Of a DNA stretch of 32,122 bases, positions 16,043-23,122 are shown in pieces (the stretch's first letter is position 1; each line of letters opens with the position of its first letter). Source of the stretch: Spirochaetota bacterium (GTDB taxonomy: Bacteria > Spirochaetota > UBA4802 > UBA5368); assembly GCA_018263175.1 (NCBI GenBank), contig JADFDB010000014.1:1-32122 (forward strand), read 5' to 3'. Below the pieces are notes generated by a model. The model was not told the origin of the DNA, made no database searches, and saw only the letters and a list, made by a program, of their open reading frames with translations. The position numbers and the translations under genes are program-made.

Positions 16043-16371
16043 TGTCGTAATTTGCTCCGTGGAGGTGCCGGACGATCCAGCCTGATTATGGTCGAAAAAT
16101 TGACCAAAATTACAAGAACTTTTTCCGGAGTCCGGGGCCCGGAAAAAAATGTAAGAAAATGAGAGCGTTTCTCCGTTAATAGAATAGAGTTGTTACGTGA
16201 CCGCAACGGGCGGTTCCCGTCGGAGACTTTGGAGGCCGGAGGCGCATGTACCGCTTTCCATGCCGACCGGCAGGGAAATTATTTATTGAACTTTTTAGTT
16301 CGCTTCCATAAGTTAGTATTGATAACGGACTGCCGCGGGCCGACGGCGGCAGCGAAAGATCAGAGGCGCTC
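16043..16371. other. 329-bp divergent intergenic region
   Basis: It separates the membrane/TPR gene (minus) from the DUF4234-like gene (plus). It contains two inverted repeats at 16089-16147 and a lone 12-base match to the palindromic-repeat terminus (AATAGAGTTGTT, 16183-16194). A weak TTGAAC/TAAGTT pair at 16286-16314 could serve the plus-strand gene. No coding region is evident. Confidence 0.45.
16089..16147. promoter_or_regulatory. Two adjacent inverted repeats upstream of the membrane/TPR gene
   Basis: TGGTC-N8-GACCA (16089-16106) lies beside TTTTTCCGG-N10-CCGGAAAAA (16120-16147), a perfect 9-bp inverted repeat. The second is not a rho-independent terminator on either strand because T precedes and A follows the GC stem. 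Both sit 47-105 bp upstream of the minus-strand start codon, a suitable place for an operator. Confidence 0.3.
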
Positions 16372-16680
16372 ATGAAGGTCGAGAACGTCCCGGAAAACAA
16401 TCTTATCGTCCTGTTTCTCCTTATGGTGCTTACCGGCGGCCTGTATTATTTCTGGTGGCTGGCGAGGGTAAGCCGTATATTCAACGACAAACCGGTATCC
16501 AACATCCTGCTGGTGCTGCTGACGGTCGGCCTGTGGAGCCTGTACATCAATTTGAAGTACATGCAGAAATCGGAGGAGCTTAACGGAAGGGACCTCAAAT
16601 GGTACATGATTCTGTTCCTCCCCCTATCATTTCTTATCGTGCAGCATAACGTCAATGAGCGATACTACCCGGGGAGATGA
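16372..16680 (+). CDS. Small membrane protein, DUF4234-like
   Basis: The 102 residues include three hydrophobic segments: LIVLFLLMVLTGGLYYFWWL, ILLVLLTVGLWSLYINL and WYMILFLPLSFLIV. The G-L-Y-x-x-W-W-L-x-R pattern and the repeated glycine-aromatic layout resemble DUF4234 membrane proteins, whose function is unknown. AGAGG precedes ATG 16372. The stop codon is 15 bases before the start of the zinc-ribbon/DUF4389 gene, so the two are probably an operon and may work together at the inner membrane. Confidence 0.7.
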   Translation: MKVENVPENNLIVLFLLMVLTGGLYYFWWLARVSRIFNDKPVSNILLVLLTVGLWSLYINLKYMQKSEELNGRDLKWYMILFLPLSFLIVQHNVNERYYPGR

Positions 16681-16695
16681 GGTCAGGAGAGCGCG

Positions 16696-18660
16696 ATGAT
16701 AGTACGGTGCACACATTGCGATGCTGCTTACGCGGTGGACGACAGCAAGATAAGCAACAAGAAATTCGGTTTCTCGTGCCCCAAGTGCGGGACCAATGTG
16801 ATCATCGACAACCGTCGCGCGGAGCGGGCGGCCGCCGCGACGGCCGAGCGCGGCCGGCCTGACGAATTTGATGCCGGCCTCGATCTCCCCATTGAAGAGG
16901 AAGGGGCCGCTTCGGGGGAGCCCATGCCCACGGACGAGGAGCTTGCGAAGGCTCTCGAGGAGTTCGACTCCATTTCCATCGACGAGGAACCGGGGACGGG
17001 GGATTCGCTCAGCACTGAAGATTTCGGACTTGACGCGGTGGAGAGCCTTGCCGCCGGGGAACACGAGGAAAGCGCGGATGCCGGTGAGCGGGAACAGCCC
17101 GAGGATGAGCCGCTCAAGCTCGAGGACTTTGGCGAAAGCCTCGACGCGGAGATGAAAGAGCCCGCGGGAGAATTCGACGATATGAACTTTATCGACGATA
17201 CCGACGCCAAGGCCGGACCGGCGCCCGCCAGGCCGGGCCCCGATGCCCCGGACGGCGGCATCGATTTCGACGCGATCATGCTCGAGGATGAGCCTCCCCG
17301 CAAGAAGACCGCGCCGCCAAAGGGCGGCGGCATGGACTTTCCCGACGAAATCATGATCGAGGGCGATATACGTTCCGACGAGGTGTTTTCCAAGGATTCC
17401 GCCGACATCGACGAGAGCATAACGATAGACCTCGATTCGCTCGACATCGAGCTCGACGAGGGCGCGCAGAAAAAAGGCACGGTTCCGGACAACGCGGTTC
17501 CCGGAGACGATTTCATGTTAAACGACCTGGAAGATGCCGCGCCGTCCGGCCCTTCGCGCCCCGCGGACGATGAGTTCGATACGACCATCGATCTCGATAC
17601 CCTCGATATTACGCTCGACGAGGTCGAGGAGCTTAAAAGGGGCGTTGATATCGATGACGATGAACGCCTTACGCTCGAGGACACCGGCCTCAGCATCGAC
17701 GAGCTCGGCGCGGACGATACACCCGCCGCGGCCGAATCGCACACGATCGACGATTCGCTTGCCGGAGAGGAAGACATCAAGCTCAACCTTCGCGAAATCG
17801 ACCCCTCCCTGAGCGTGGACGATCTCGCGGGCGAGAGCGATCTTCGAATAATCGATGAGGAAAGCCTTCCGGAGATCGATCTCGAAAAGCTGCAAAAAGA
17901 GGATCTGGCCGAAGACCTGTTTCCTTCCGACGGCGGCAGGGGCCCGGAAAGAAGACGTGCCGTTTCCTCCGAGGATTATCTCGACATCGAGACCCGGCAG
18001 GAATTCTCTCGCTACCAGTCCGACCTCGAAAAGGGCGGACCGGCCGGTATGGACACCGTGCCGGGCGGCGTGATCAATTTTTCGATCGACTACTCGCTCA
18101 GCCATTCGCGTCCGGGCGCGATCCTACGGCTTGCGGGCCTGTTTATGATAGGGCTCCTCCCCCGTTTCGTCGTCAACGTGTTGTATACGGCGATTTCGGC
18201 GATACTGAGTTTAATCAATACGCTGCTGGTGCTCTTCAGGGGATATCCCGACGAGGATTTTCTCGAGGTGCAGGAGAACACGCTGCGCGGGGCGGTTTCG
18301 CTTGCCGGCTGCGCGTTCGACGTGGTGGAGGATATGCCCGGTTTCGCGGGGCGGAAAAACATCGATTACCCCCTGCAGCTTTCGATCACGTATCCCGTGC
18401 GCTACTCGCGCTTTCTGGCCTTACTGCGCCTGTCGGTGGTCGGCATCGCACTAATGCTCCTGCCGCACCTCGTTCTCATCGCCCTGCTTTCGCTCGGCGC
18501 GCTCCTCATCTATTTTGTCGGTCTGGCGGCCATCCTCGCCACGAGAAAGTGGCCCAACGTGCTCTTCGATTTTATGGTGCGCTATTTCAACTACCTCGCG
18601 AACGTGAGCGCCTTCATGACGGGGCTTGTGGACCGCTACCCGTCGTTCCGGTTTGAATAG
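16696..18660 (+). CDS. Zinc-ribbon, acidic-repeat, DUF4389 membrane protein
   Basis: The 654-residue protein has an N-terminal MJ0042-type zinc ribbon with C5, C8, C28 and C31 (CTHC and CPKCG). Next comes about 400 residues of very acidic, low-complexity sequence, then a C-terminal membrane module with two hydrophobic blocks (ILRLAGLFMIGLLPRFVV and LRLSVVGIALMLLPHLVLI) typical of DUF4389, ending VDRYPSFRF. The acidic part repeats short motifs, most clearly TIDLDSLDIELDE and TIDLDTLDITLDE (from 17421 and 17584), plus looser LxLEDxGxSLDE units. AGGAG precedes ATG 16696. The arrangement suggests a cytoplasmic zinc-binding head on a disordered linker tethered to the membrane; no biochemical role is known to me. 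Confidence 0.8.
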   Translation: MIVRCTHCDAAYAVDDSKISNKKFGFSCPKCGTNVIIDNRRAERAAAATAERGRPDEFDAGLDLPIEEEGAASGEPMPTDEELAKALEEFDSISIDEEPGTGDSLSTEDFGLDAVESLAAGEHEESADAGEREQPEDEPLKLEDFGESLDAEMKEPAGEFDDMNFIDDTDAKAGPAPARPGPDAPDGGIDFDAIMLEDEPPRKKTAPPKGGGMDFPDEIMIEGDIRSDEVFSKDSADIDESITIDLDSLDIELDEGAQKKGTVPDNAVPGDDFMLNDLEDAAPSGPSRPADDEFDTTIDLDTLDITLDEVEELKRGVDIDDDERLTLEDTGLSIDELGADDTPAAAESHTIDDSLAGEEDIKLNLREIDPSLSVDDLAGESDLRIIDEESLPEIDLEKLQKEDLAEDLFPSDGGRGPERRRAVSSEDYLDIETRQEFSRYQSDLEKGGPAGMDTVPGGVINFSIDYSLSHSRPGAILRLAGLFMIGLLPRFVVNVLYTAISAILSLINTLLVLFRGYPDEDFLEVQENTLRGAVSLAGCAFDVVEDMPGFAGRKNIDYPLQLSITYPVRYSRFLALLRLSVVGIALMLLPHLVLIALLSLGALLIYFVGLAAILATRKWPNVLFDFMVRYFNYLANVSAFMTGLVDRYPSFRFE

Positions 18661-18698
18661 GCGCGCCGGCCCCAAATAGTTCTTGCCTAATACCCCCC

Positions 18699-18721
18699 GC
18701 CGGGCCAGCCTTCGGCCCGGC
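18699..18721 (+). terminator. GC hairpin after the DUF4389 gene, possible terminator
   Basis: GCCGGGCC and GGCCCGGC form a perfect 8-bp stem around a 7-base loop (AGCCTTC), 38 bases after the stop codon. No T-tract follows, so intrinsic termination would be weak at best. Confidence 0.3.
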
Positions 18722-18762
18722 ATGAGCATGTACATCCCATCAACGCCGTTCGGTGCTGTTCC

Positions 18763-20703
18763 GTGAGAGAGGTGTTCGGCGAAAACGGCATCCTCGCCCT
18801 CGTCGACGGGCGTTTCGAGCCGAGGGAGGAACAGTCGCGGATGGCCGATTTCATTCTTGAGGCCCTGTGCGACGGCCTGGGCTGTTTCGTCGAGGCGGGG
18901 ACCGGCGTGGGGAAAACCCTCGCGTACCTCGTCCCCGCCGTCAGCTACTGCATGGAAAACGACCGGCGGCTGTGGGTGAGCACCGAGACCCGTGCCCTGC
19001 AAAAACAGCTTTTGGAAAAGGACATTCCGGTGGCGCTCGAGGTGGTCCGCCGCCTTACGGGAAGGGAGTTCAGGTACGAGCTCTGCATGGGGAGCGCGAA
19101 TTATCCCTGCCGGCGCCGCTTCGAGGCGCTCGTGGAGCGCGGCGAATTCCACAAGGCCGAACTGCACTGGCTCGAAGAGTTGCGTACGCTTATCGACAGG
19201 GGCGATCCGGTCACCCGCTTCAATACCAGGATGCCGCAGTCGTTGTGGTCGCGCCTGGCGCGCGAGAGCGACGCTTGCGGCATGTTCTCCTGCCCGTTCT
19301 CATCGAACTGCGCGTTTCAGGTCGCGCGCAAACGCTGGCAGCAGGCCGATGTGCTGATCCTCAATCACTACCTTTTTTTCGCGAACATCGCCTCCGGGAA
19401 GACCTACCTTCCGGCGGCCGACGTTCTCATATTCGACGAGGCCCACTCGCTCGAGGACATCGCCTCTGACCAGCTCGGCTTCTCCATCAGCTTTTCCGAC
19501 ATGATGGATATCGCCGAGCGTTTTCACCGGCGGGGGCGCAGGAAGACCGTGCTCTCGCAGATTGCGCGCGAATCCCTGCGGAAGAAGGCCGTCGCGAAGC
19601 ACGAGGCCTTTTTTGCCGAGGTGCAGAAGTTCTTCGAGGCGCTCAGGGCCCATCTTCCCGGTGACAAACTCTCGTGGAGGCTCAGGGAACCGCTCCGCAC
19701 GGGTCCGGAGATGCTCGCCGCATACCGCGAATTCTATGCGCTCCTCGGCGAAATCGACGAGCAGATGGACGACGATCATCTCCGGACCGAATTCGAGATC
19801 GCGCGGTCCAGGCTTTTTTCGTCGGCGCAGGCCCTTACGGCGGCCATCGGCTGCGAGGACCCGGGCTGGGTGTACTGGCTCGAGAGGGGCGAGGGCGAGC
19901 TTCTGGGGGATGTCAGGGTAAAAGGACAGCCCGTGGACGTGGCCGAGGTGATGGCGCACGAGGTGTCGGGCTCCTACGAGAGTGCCGTGTACGTTTCGGC
20001 CACCCTGGCGGTTAACGGCGATTTTTCGTATATCGCCGGACGGCTGGGCTGCTCTTCATACCGCTCGCTGCTCCTCGCGTCGCCGTTCGATTACCTCAAA
20101 CAGGCGGTGCTCCTGCTCAACCGCGAGGAGGGCGGGCCCGACGGGGAGTCGTTTGCCGCCGATGCCGCCCGTCTGTCCGCGGAGATCATCGGCCACCTTA
20201 ACGGCAACTGCCTGCTTCTGTTCACCTCATACAAAATGCTTGAAAGCGTGCGCGAACGGCTTCTCTCACTCGTCGAGCACCCGGTGTTCGCCCAGGGCGA
20301 GTATCCCGCACCCGAGGCCCTTGAGCGCTATCTCGAGAGTGGCAATGCCGTCCTCATGGGAACACACTCCTTCTGGCAGGGGATCGACCTGCCGGGAGAC
20401 CTGCTCAGGGGGGTCATCATGATGCGCCTCCCTTTCGCCGTACCGGACAGACCGCCCGTACAGGCGAGAATGGAGCGGCTCGAGGAGCGCGGTGAAAACC
20501 CGTTTTACGCCTTCCAGGTGCCGGCCGCCGTGCTGCGTTTCAAACAGGGCTTCGGCAGGCTTATCCGCGGAAGGAACGACAGAGGGGTGGTCGCCGTTCT
20601 CGACCCCCGAATCCTTTCGAAGAGTTACGGGCGGTTCTTCATTAAATCGCTGCCGGAATGCACGCTCGTCCACACGATAGCCGAAATGAAGCGCGTGTTC
20701 TGA
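18763..20703 (+). CDS. DinG/XPD-family Fe-S DNA helicase
   Basis: This is a superfamily-2 5'-3' helicase, likely acting in DNA repair or in resolving R-loops and structured DNA. The 646 residues include Walker A EAGTGVGKT (44-52), an Fe-S domain with C116, C172, C177 and C183 (NYPC and CGMFSCPFSSNC), the DEAH box (225-228) in VLIFDEAHSLED, then SATLAVNG, LLLFTSYKML, SFWQGIDLPGD and QGFGRLIRGR. An intact set of four cysteines argues for a working cluster. There is no exonuclease domain, unlike Gram-positive DinG. The GTG at 18763 is the only start before an in-frame stop apart from a GTG three codons later; neither has a good Shine-Dalgarno. DinG and YoaA are both possible names. Confidence 0.93.
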   Translation: MREVFGENGILALVDGRFEPREEQSRMADFILEALCDGLGCFVEAGTGVGKTLAYLVPAVSYCMENDRRLWVSTETRALQKQLLEKDIPVALEVVRRLTGREFRYELCMGSANYPCRRRFEALVERGEFHKAELHWLEELRTLIDRGDPVTRFNTRMPQSLWSRLARESDACGMFSCPFSSNCAFQVARKRWQQADVLILNHYLFFANIASGKTYLPAADVLIFDEAHSLEDIASDQLGFSISFSDMMDIAERFHRRGRRKTVLSQIARESLRKKAVAKHEAFFAEVQKFFEALRAHLPGDKLSWRLREPLRTGPEMLAAYREFYALLGEIDEQMDDDHLRTEFEIARSRLFSSAQALTAAIGCEDPGWVYWLERGEGELLGDVRVKGQPVDVAEVMAHEVSGSYESAVYVSATLAVNGDFSYIAGRLGCSSYRSLLLASPFDYLKQAVLLLNREEGGPDGESFAADAARLSAEIIGHLNGNCLLLFTSYKMLESVRERLLSLVEHPVFAQGEYPAPEALERYLESGNAVLMGTHSFWQGIDLPGDLLRGVIMMRLPFAVPDRPPVQARMERLEERGENPFYAFQVPAAVLRFKQGFGRLIRGRNDRGVVAVLDPRILSKSYGRFFIKSLPECTLVHTIAEMKRVF

Positions 20704-20728
20704 ATATCCCCTCGCACGTTCCACCCGG

Positions 20729-20744
20729 CGGCAGTCGCCTGCCG
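20729..20744 (+). terminator. Small hairpin after the helicase gene
   Basis: CGGCAG-TCGC-CTGCCG is a perfect 6-bp stem with a tetraloop, 25 bases past the helicase stop. It lacks a T-tract, so it may only be an RNA 3'-end structure. Confidence 0.25.
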
Positions 20745-20813
20745 TAGTATTGGCGTGCAGTGCATACCGGGGAAACCCGCCCGCCTCCCCTCTCGGTTGT
20801 GCGACAACCATAG

Positions 20814-20904
20814 TAGACTTGCCGCGAATCCTGGAAATATCGGCTTTCCCCTGGCGCAGGCGGGGAAAGCCGGTACTGATTCCAGGGTATGCAACAACGC
20901 TGTT
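20814..20904 (-). repeat. Palindromic intergenic repeat, copy 2
   Basis: Read on the minus strand it begins AACAGCGTTGTTGCATA and continues TGGAATCAGTACCGG into the core CGGCTTTCCCC, whose partner arm is GGGGAAAGCCG. The far end (GCGGCAAGTCTAC on that strand) has diverged, so the outer stem is weaker than in copies 1, 3 and 4. It lies between the helicase gene and marR, ending about 50 bp before the marR start. Confidence 0.85.
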
Positions 20905-20935
20905 TTTTAAAATTATAGTTGCATTCTGAAAATAT

Positions 20936-20949
20936 TAATGTCAGCATTA
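20936..20949. promoter_or_regulatory. Inverted repeat at the marR start, possible autoregulatory site
   Basis: TAATG-TCAG-CATTA sits four bases before the marR start codon within an AT-rich patch. MarR proteins usually bind short AT-rich palindromes in their own promoter, so this is a reasonable candidate. The arms are only five bases, and no clear -35/-10 pair or Shine-Dalgarno is seen nearby. Confidence 0.3.
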
Positions 20950-20953
20950 TGAT

Positions 20954-21454
20954 ATGACAAAGAATGCCCCGGGAACCGGTGCGAACATCTCACTTTCGCA
21001 GCGGGAGCTCGACGAGGCCCTGTTCCAGGCGCTGCGCGCCGTCTACCGGTTCGAACGCTCCAAGGTCGAGCGTTTCGAGCTGTCCTACGAGGAAATATAT
21101 CTTCTGCAATATTTGCGACGCACCTCCCCGGCAAGGATGAGCGATATAGCGCGTGAGATGGGAATACCCGTCAGCACCGCCACACGCCTCGTGGGAAGGC
21201 TGCACCGCATGCAGCTCGTCGATCGCGGAGGGGACGATGCGGACGGACGCGTCGTCCATATAGAGCTCAATGAGAACGGAGAAGCGGCGGTGGCGGCCGT
21301 GGAGCGGCACACCTTCGAGGTGATACGCCGTAACGTGGCCGGTTTTTCGAGCGAAGACGTTGCGGCCTTCGTTAGAACGGCGCAGTGTCTCGGTGATGTT
21401 TTACGGGTAAAGCCCGTGCCGGCTTTAGTTACGGCGGCCGGGCATAAAAAATAA
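20954..21454 (+). CDS. MarR-family transcriptional regulator
   Basis: This 166-residue winged-helix protein probably represses the genes that follow it. The DNA-binding core runs from about residue 44 to 115: EEIYLLQYLRR, then ARMSDIAREMGIPVSTATRL as the helix-turn-helix, then the wing with the family signature LVDRGGDDADGRVVHIELNENG. Flanking helices would form the dimer interface. There is no obvious effector-binding or redox cysteine pair. The ATG at 20954 has no good Shine-Dalgarno, which may mean a short leader. The SDR gene starts 29 bases after its stop behind a very strong ribosome site, so regulator and dehydrogenase are likely cotranscribed; the effector may be a lipid, aldehyde or aromatic acid. 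Confidence 0.9.
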   Translation: MTKNAPGTGANISLSQRELDEALFQALRAVYRFERSKVERFELSYEEIYLLQYLRRTSPARMSDIAREMGIPVSTATRLVGRLHRMQLVDRGGDDADGRVVHIELNENGEAAVAAVERHTFEVIRRNVAGFSSEDVAAFVRTAQCLGDVLRVKPVPALVTAAGHKK

Positions 21455-21483
21455 CGTGTAGCTAAGCTGAAGGAGGATGGAGG

Positions 21484-22296
21484 ATGAAAAATTTAAAGGG
21501 CAAGGTCGCCGTCGTAACCGGGGCGGCCATGGGGATGGGCAAAGATCTCTCGGCGAAACTTATGCGCGAAGGCTGCCGCGTGGCACTCGTCGACGTCAAC
21601 ACGACTGAGCTTGCGCGCACCGAAGGGGAGCTTTCCCGTACCGGCGAGTGCAGGGCGTACACCTGCGACGTGTCCGACCGAAAGGCGGTCTACTCCCTCG
21701 CAAAGAAAATCGCGAAGGATATGGGGCCGGCGGACATACTGGTCAACAACGCGGGGATCGTCCGCGCCAAAGAACTTTTGGACCTCGACGATGAGGCGAT
21801 CGAGAAGACGATCGCGATCAACCTCACGGCGCAGTTCTGGACATGCAGGGCGTTCCTTCCCGCGATGGTCGAGAAGGGCGAAGGGCATGTGGTCAACGTC
21901 GCCTCGGCGGGCGGCATACTGGCGATACCGAACCTGTCGGCCTATTGCGCGAGCAAGTTCGGCGTCGTGGGCTTTTCCGACGCGCTGCGCCAGGAGATGA
22001 AAAAGAGAAAGCTCGCCATCGGGGTCAGTTATGTGTGTCCCAACACGGTGAACACCGGCATGTTCGAGGGCTCGAAGATGGTGACGGGGACGAAGATGCT
22101 GAGCTCGGATGAAGTCACCACGAAGATCGTAAAGGCGATTAAAAACAACACTGCGATGGTTGCGGTGCCGAATATCTCGGTAAAGTTTCTGACGCCGCTC
22201 ACCAAGCTCCTCTTGCCGATCAAGGCGATGGACTGGCTGAACGCGACGCTTGGAATGGACACGTGCAACGATTCGTGGAAGGGACGTTCATGTTGA
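21484..22296 (+). CDS. Short-chain dehydrogenase/reductase, classical SDR (SDR16C-like)
   Basis: It is an NAD(P)-dependent alcohol/ketone oxidoreductase. The 270 residues contain the cofactor motif TGAAMGMG (12-19), D37 at the end of beta-2 (favours NAD(H)), NNAG (88-91), and the catalytic set S141, Y154 and K158 (SAYCASKFGVVGF). The FLPAMVEKGEGHVVNVAS and YCASKF segments resemble retinol dehydrogenase 10/17-beta-HSD11 type enzymes that act on lipophilic substrates, although I cannot assign the substrate. GGAGGATGGAGG precedes ATG 21484. The unknown gene at 22310 follows after 13 bases and an aldehyde oxidoreductase lies further down, so an alcohol-aldehyde-acid sequence is a sensible hypothesis. 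Confidence 0.92.
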   Translation: MKNLKGKVAVVTGAAMGMGKDLSAKLMREGCRVALVDVNTTELARTEGELSRTGECRAYTCDVSDRKAVYSLAKKIAKDMGPADILVNNAGIVRAKELLDLDDEAIEKTIAINLTAQFWTCRAFLPAMVEKGEGHVVNVASAGGILAIPNLSAYCASKFGVVGFSDALRQEMKKRKLAIGVSYVCPNTVNTGMFEGSKMVTGTKMLSSDEVTTKIVKAIKNNTAMVAVPNISVKFLTPLTKLLLPIKAMDWLNATLGMDTCNDSWKGRSC

Positions 22297-22309
22297 AAGG
22301 AGGAATAAG

Positions 22310-22972
22310 ATGAAAGCGATAAAATGGATACTGATCGTCCTCGGGGCGGTCCTGGTTTGCAACATCCTGTTGACGGGCGTAAACATACTTCAGAAGGGTG
22401 GCGCCTACAAGGGCGCGAGCGTGGCGGATATCCTCGGCGTGCCGGTAGAGAAGGCGACGGCCGCGGATATCGAACGGCTCGACAAGGCCGCCGTCTTTCA
22501 ACTGTTTTACGCGGCGAAGGCGCCGGCGTTTACGGCTATGAAAGGGGAATACCGGGCGCAAACGCTCTCCGTGGGGATCATGGCGGCCGGGGCCGATTTT
22601 TTTACACACCACTTTTTTGGACCGGGGCACTGGGAGGGTAAGGCGTTTTTTCCGTTTGAAAAAGAAAAGGGCTGGGGGTACAATCTATTTAAAATAGCGG
22701 GCCCGGACGGGAAGGAAGCCCTGGCGCGAACGAGAAAGATGAATACCTTCGTCGGGCCGTCGCTGATCGACGGAAAGCCTTCGTTCCACCTGGATTACAG
22801 TCCGTATAACGGCGGGGCGGTCCATTCGATGCGCGACGAGATCCGCGTGATCAACGAGCGGCTCTATATCGGCATGGGGCACATGGCGCTCGGCGGCGGT
22901 TCGATCAACCCCGCACCGTTTCTCCTGATCGGTCCGTCCGGGAAATGGATTGGACTTGACAGCGGTAAATAA
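22310..22972 (+). CDS. Membrane-anchored protein of unknown function, co-operonic with SDR
   Basis: The 220 residues start with one hydrophobic helix (WILIVLGAVLVCNILLTGV, about 6-24) and then a soluble domain, probably outside the membrane. Conspicuous segments are GPGHWEGKAFFPF (104-116), GWGYNLF (121-127), SLIDGKPSFHLDYSPYN (151-167), MRDEIRVINERLYIGMG (174-190) and GGGSINPAPFLLIGPSG. The DGKPSxxLDYxxxN and RDEIRxxxxxLYxG signatures suggest a conserved beta-rich ligand-binding domain, but I cannot name it. I chose ATG 22310, preceded by AAAGGAGG; an in-frame ATG at 22250 overlaps the SDR gene and is unlikely. Its coupling to the dehydrogenase points to the same pathway, perhaps carrying a lipophilic substrate. 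Confidence 0.75.
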   Translation: MKAIKWILIVLGAVLVCNILLTGVNILQKGGAYKGASVADILGVPVEKATAADIERLDKAAVFQLFYAAKAPAFTAMKGEYRAQTLSVGIMAAGADFFTHHFFGPGHWEGKAFFPFEKEKGWGYNLFKIAGPDGKEALARTRKMNTFVGPSLIDGKPSFHLDYSPYNGGAVHSMRDEIRVINERLYIGMGHMALGGGSINPAPFLLIGPSGKWIGLDSGK

Positions 22973-22993
22973 TTTATGAATGATGTTCATAAA
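22956..22993 (+). promoter_or_regulatory. Candidate promoter with overlapping palindrome upstream of the aldehyde oxidoreductase
   Basis: A perfect TTGACA (22956-22961) lies in the last codons of the preceding gene, followed after 17 bases by AATGAT (22979-22984). An 8-bp perfect inverted repeat, TTTATGAA-TGATG-TTCATAAA (22973-22993), overlaps the -10 exactly. This is the usual geometry of a repressor site. The transcript would then include repeat copy 3 in its leader. Confidence 0.4.
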
Positions 22994-23010
22994 GTTAATG
23001 CTATTCATTG

Positions 23011-23100
23011 AATTTGTTGCAGATCCTGGGAATATCGGTTTTCCCCCGCCTGCGGCGGGGGAAAACCGGCCCTGATTACAGCTTATGCAACAACTCTATT
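23011..23100 (-). repeat. Palindromic intergenic repeat, copy 3
   Basis: On the minus strand it begins AATAGAGTTGTTGCATA and ends TGCAACAAATTC, so the outer arms TTGTTGCA/TGCAACAA pair. The core is GCCGGTTTTCCCCCGCC and its near-complete complement. Relative to copy 1, the arms carry matched changes on both sides. The copy lies between the unknown gene and the aldehyde oxidoreductase start, ending 22 bp before ATG 23123. Confidence 0.9.
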
Positions 23101-23122
23101 GATTGAGCGAGGGGGGCGCACT

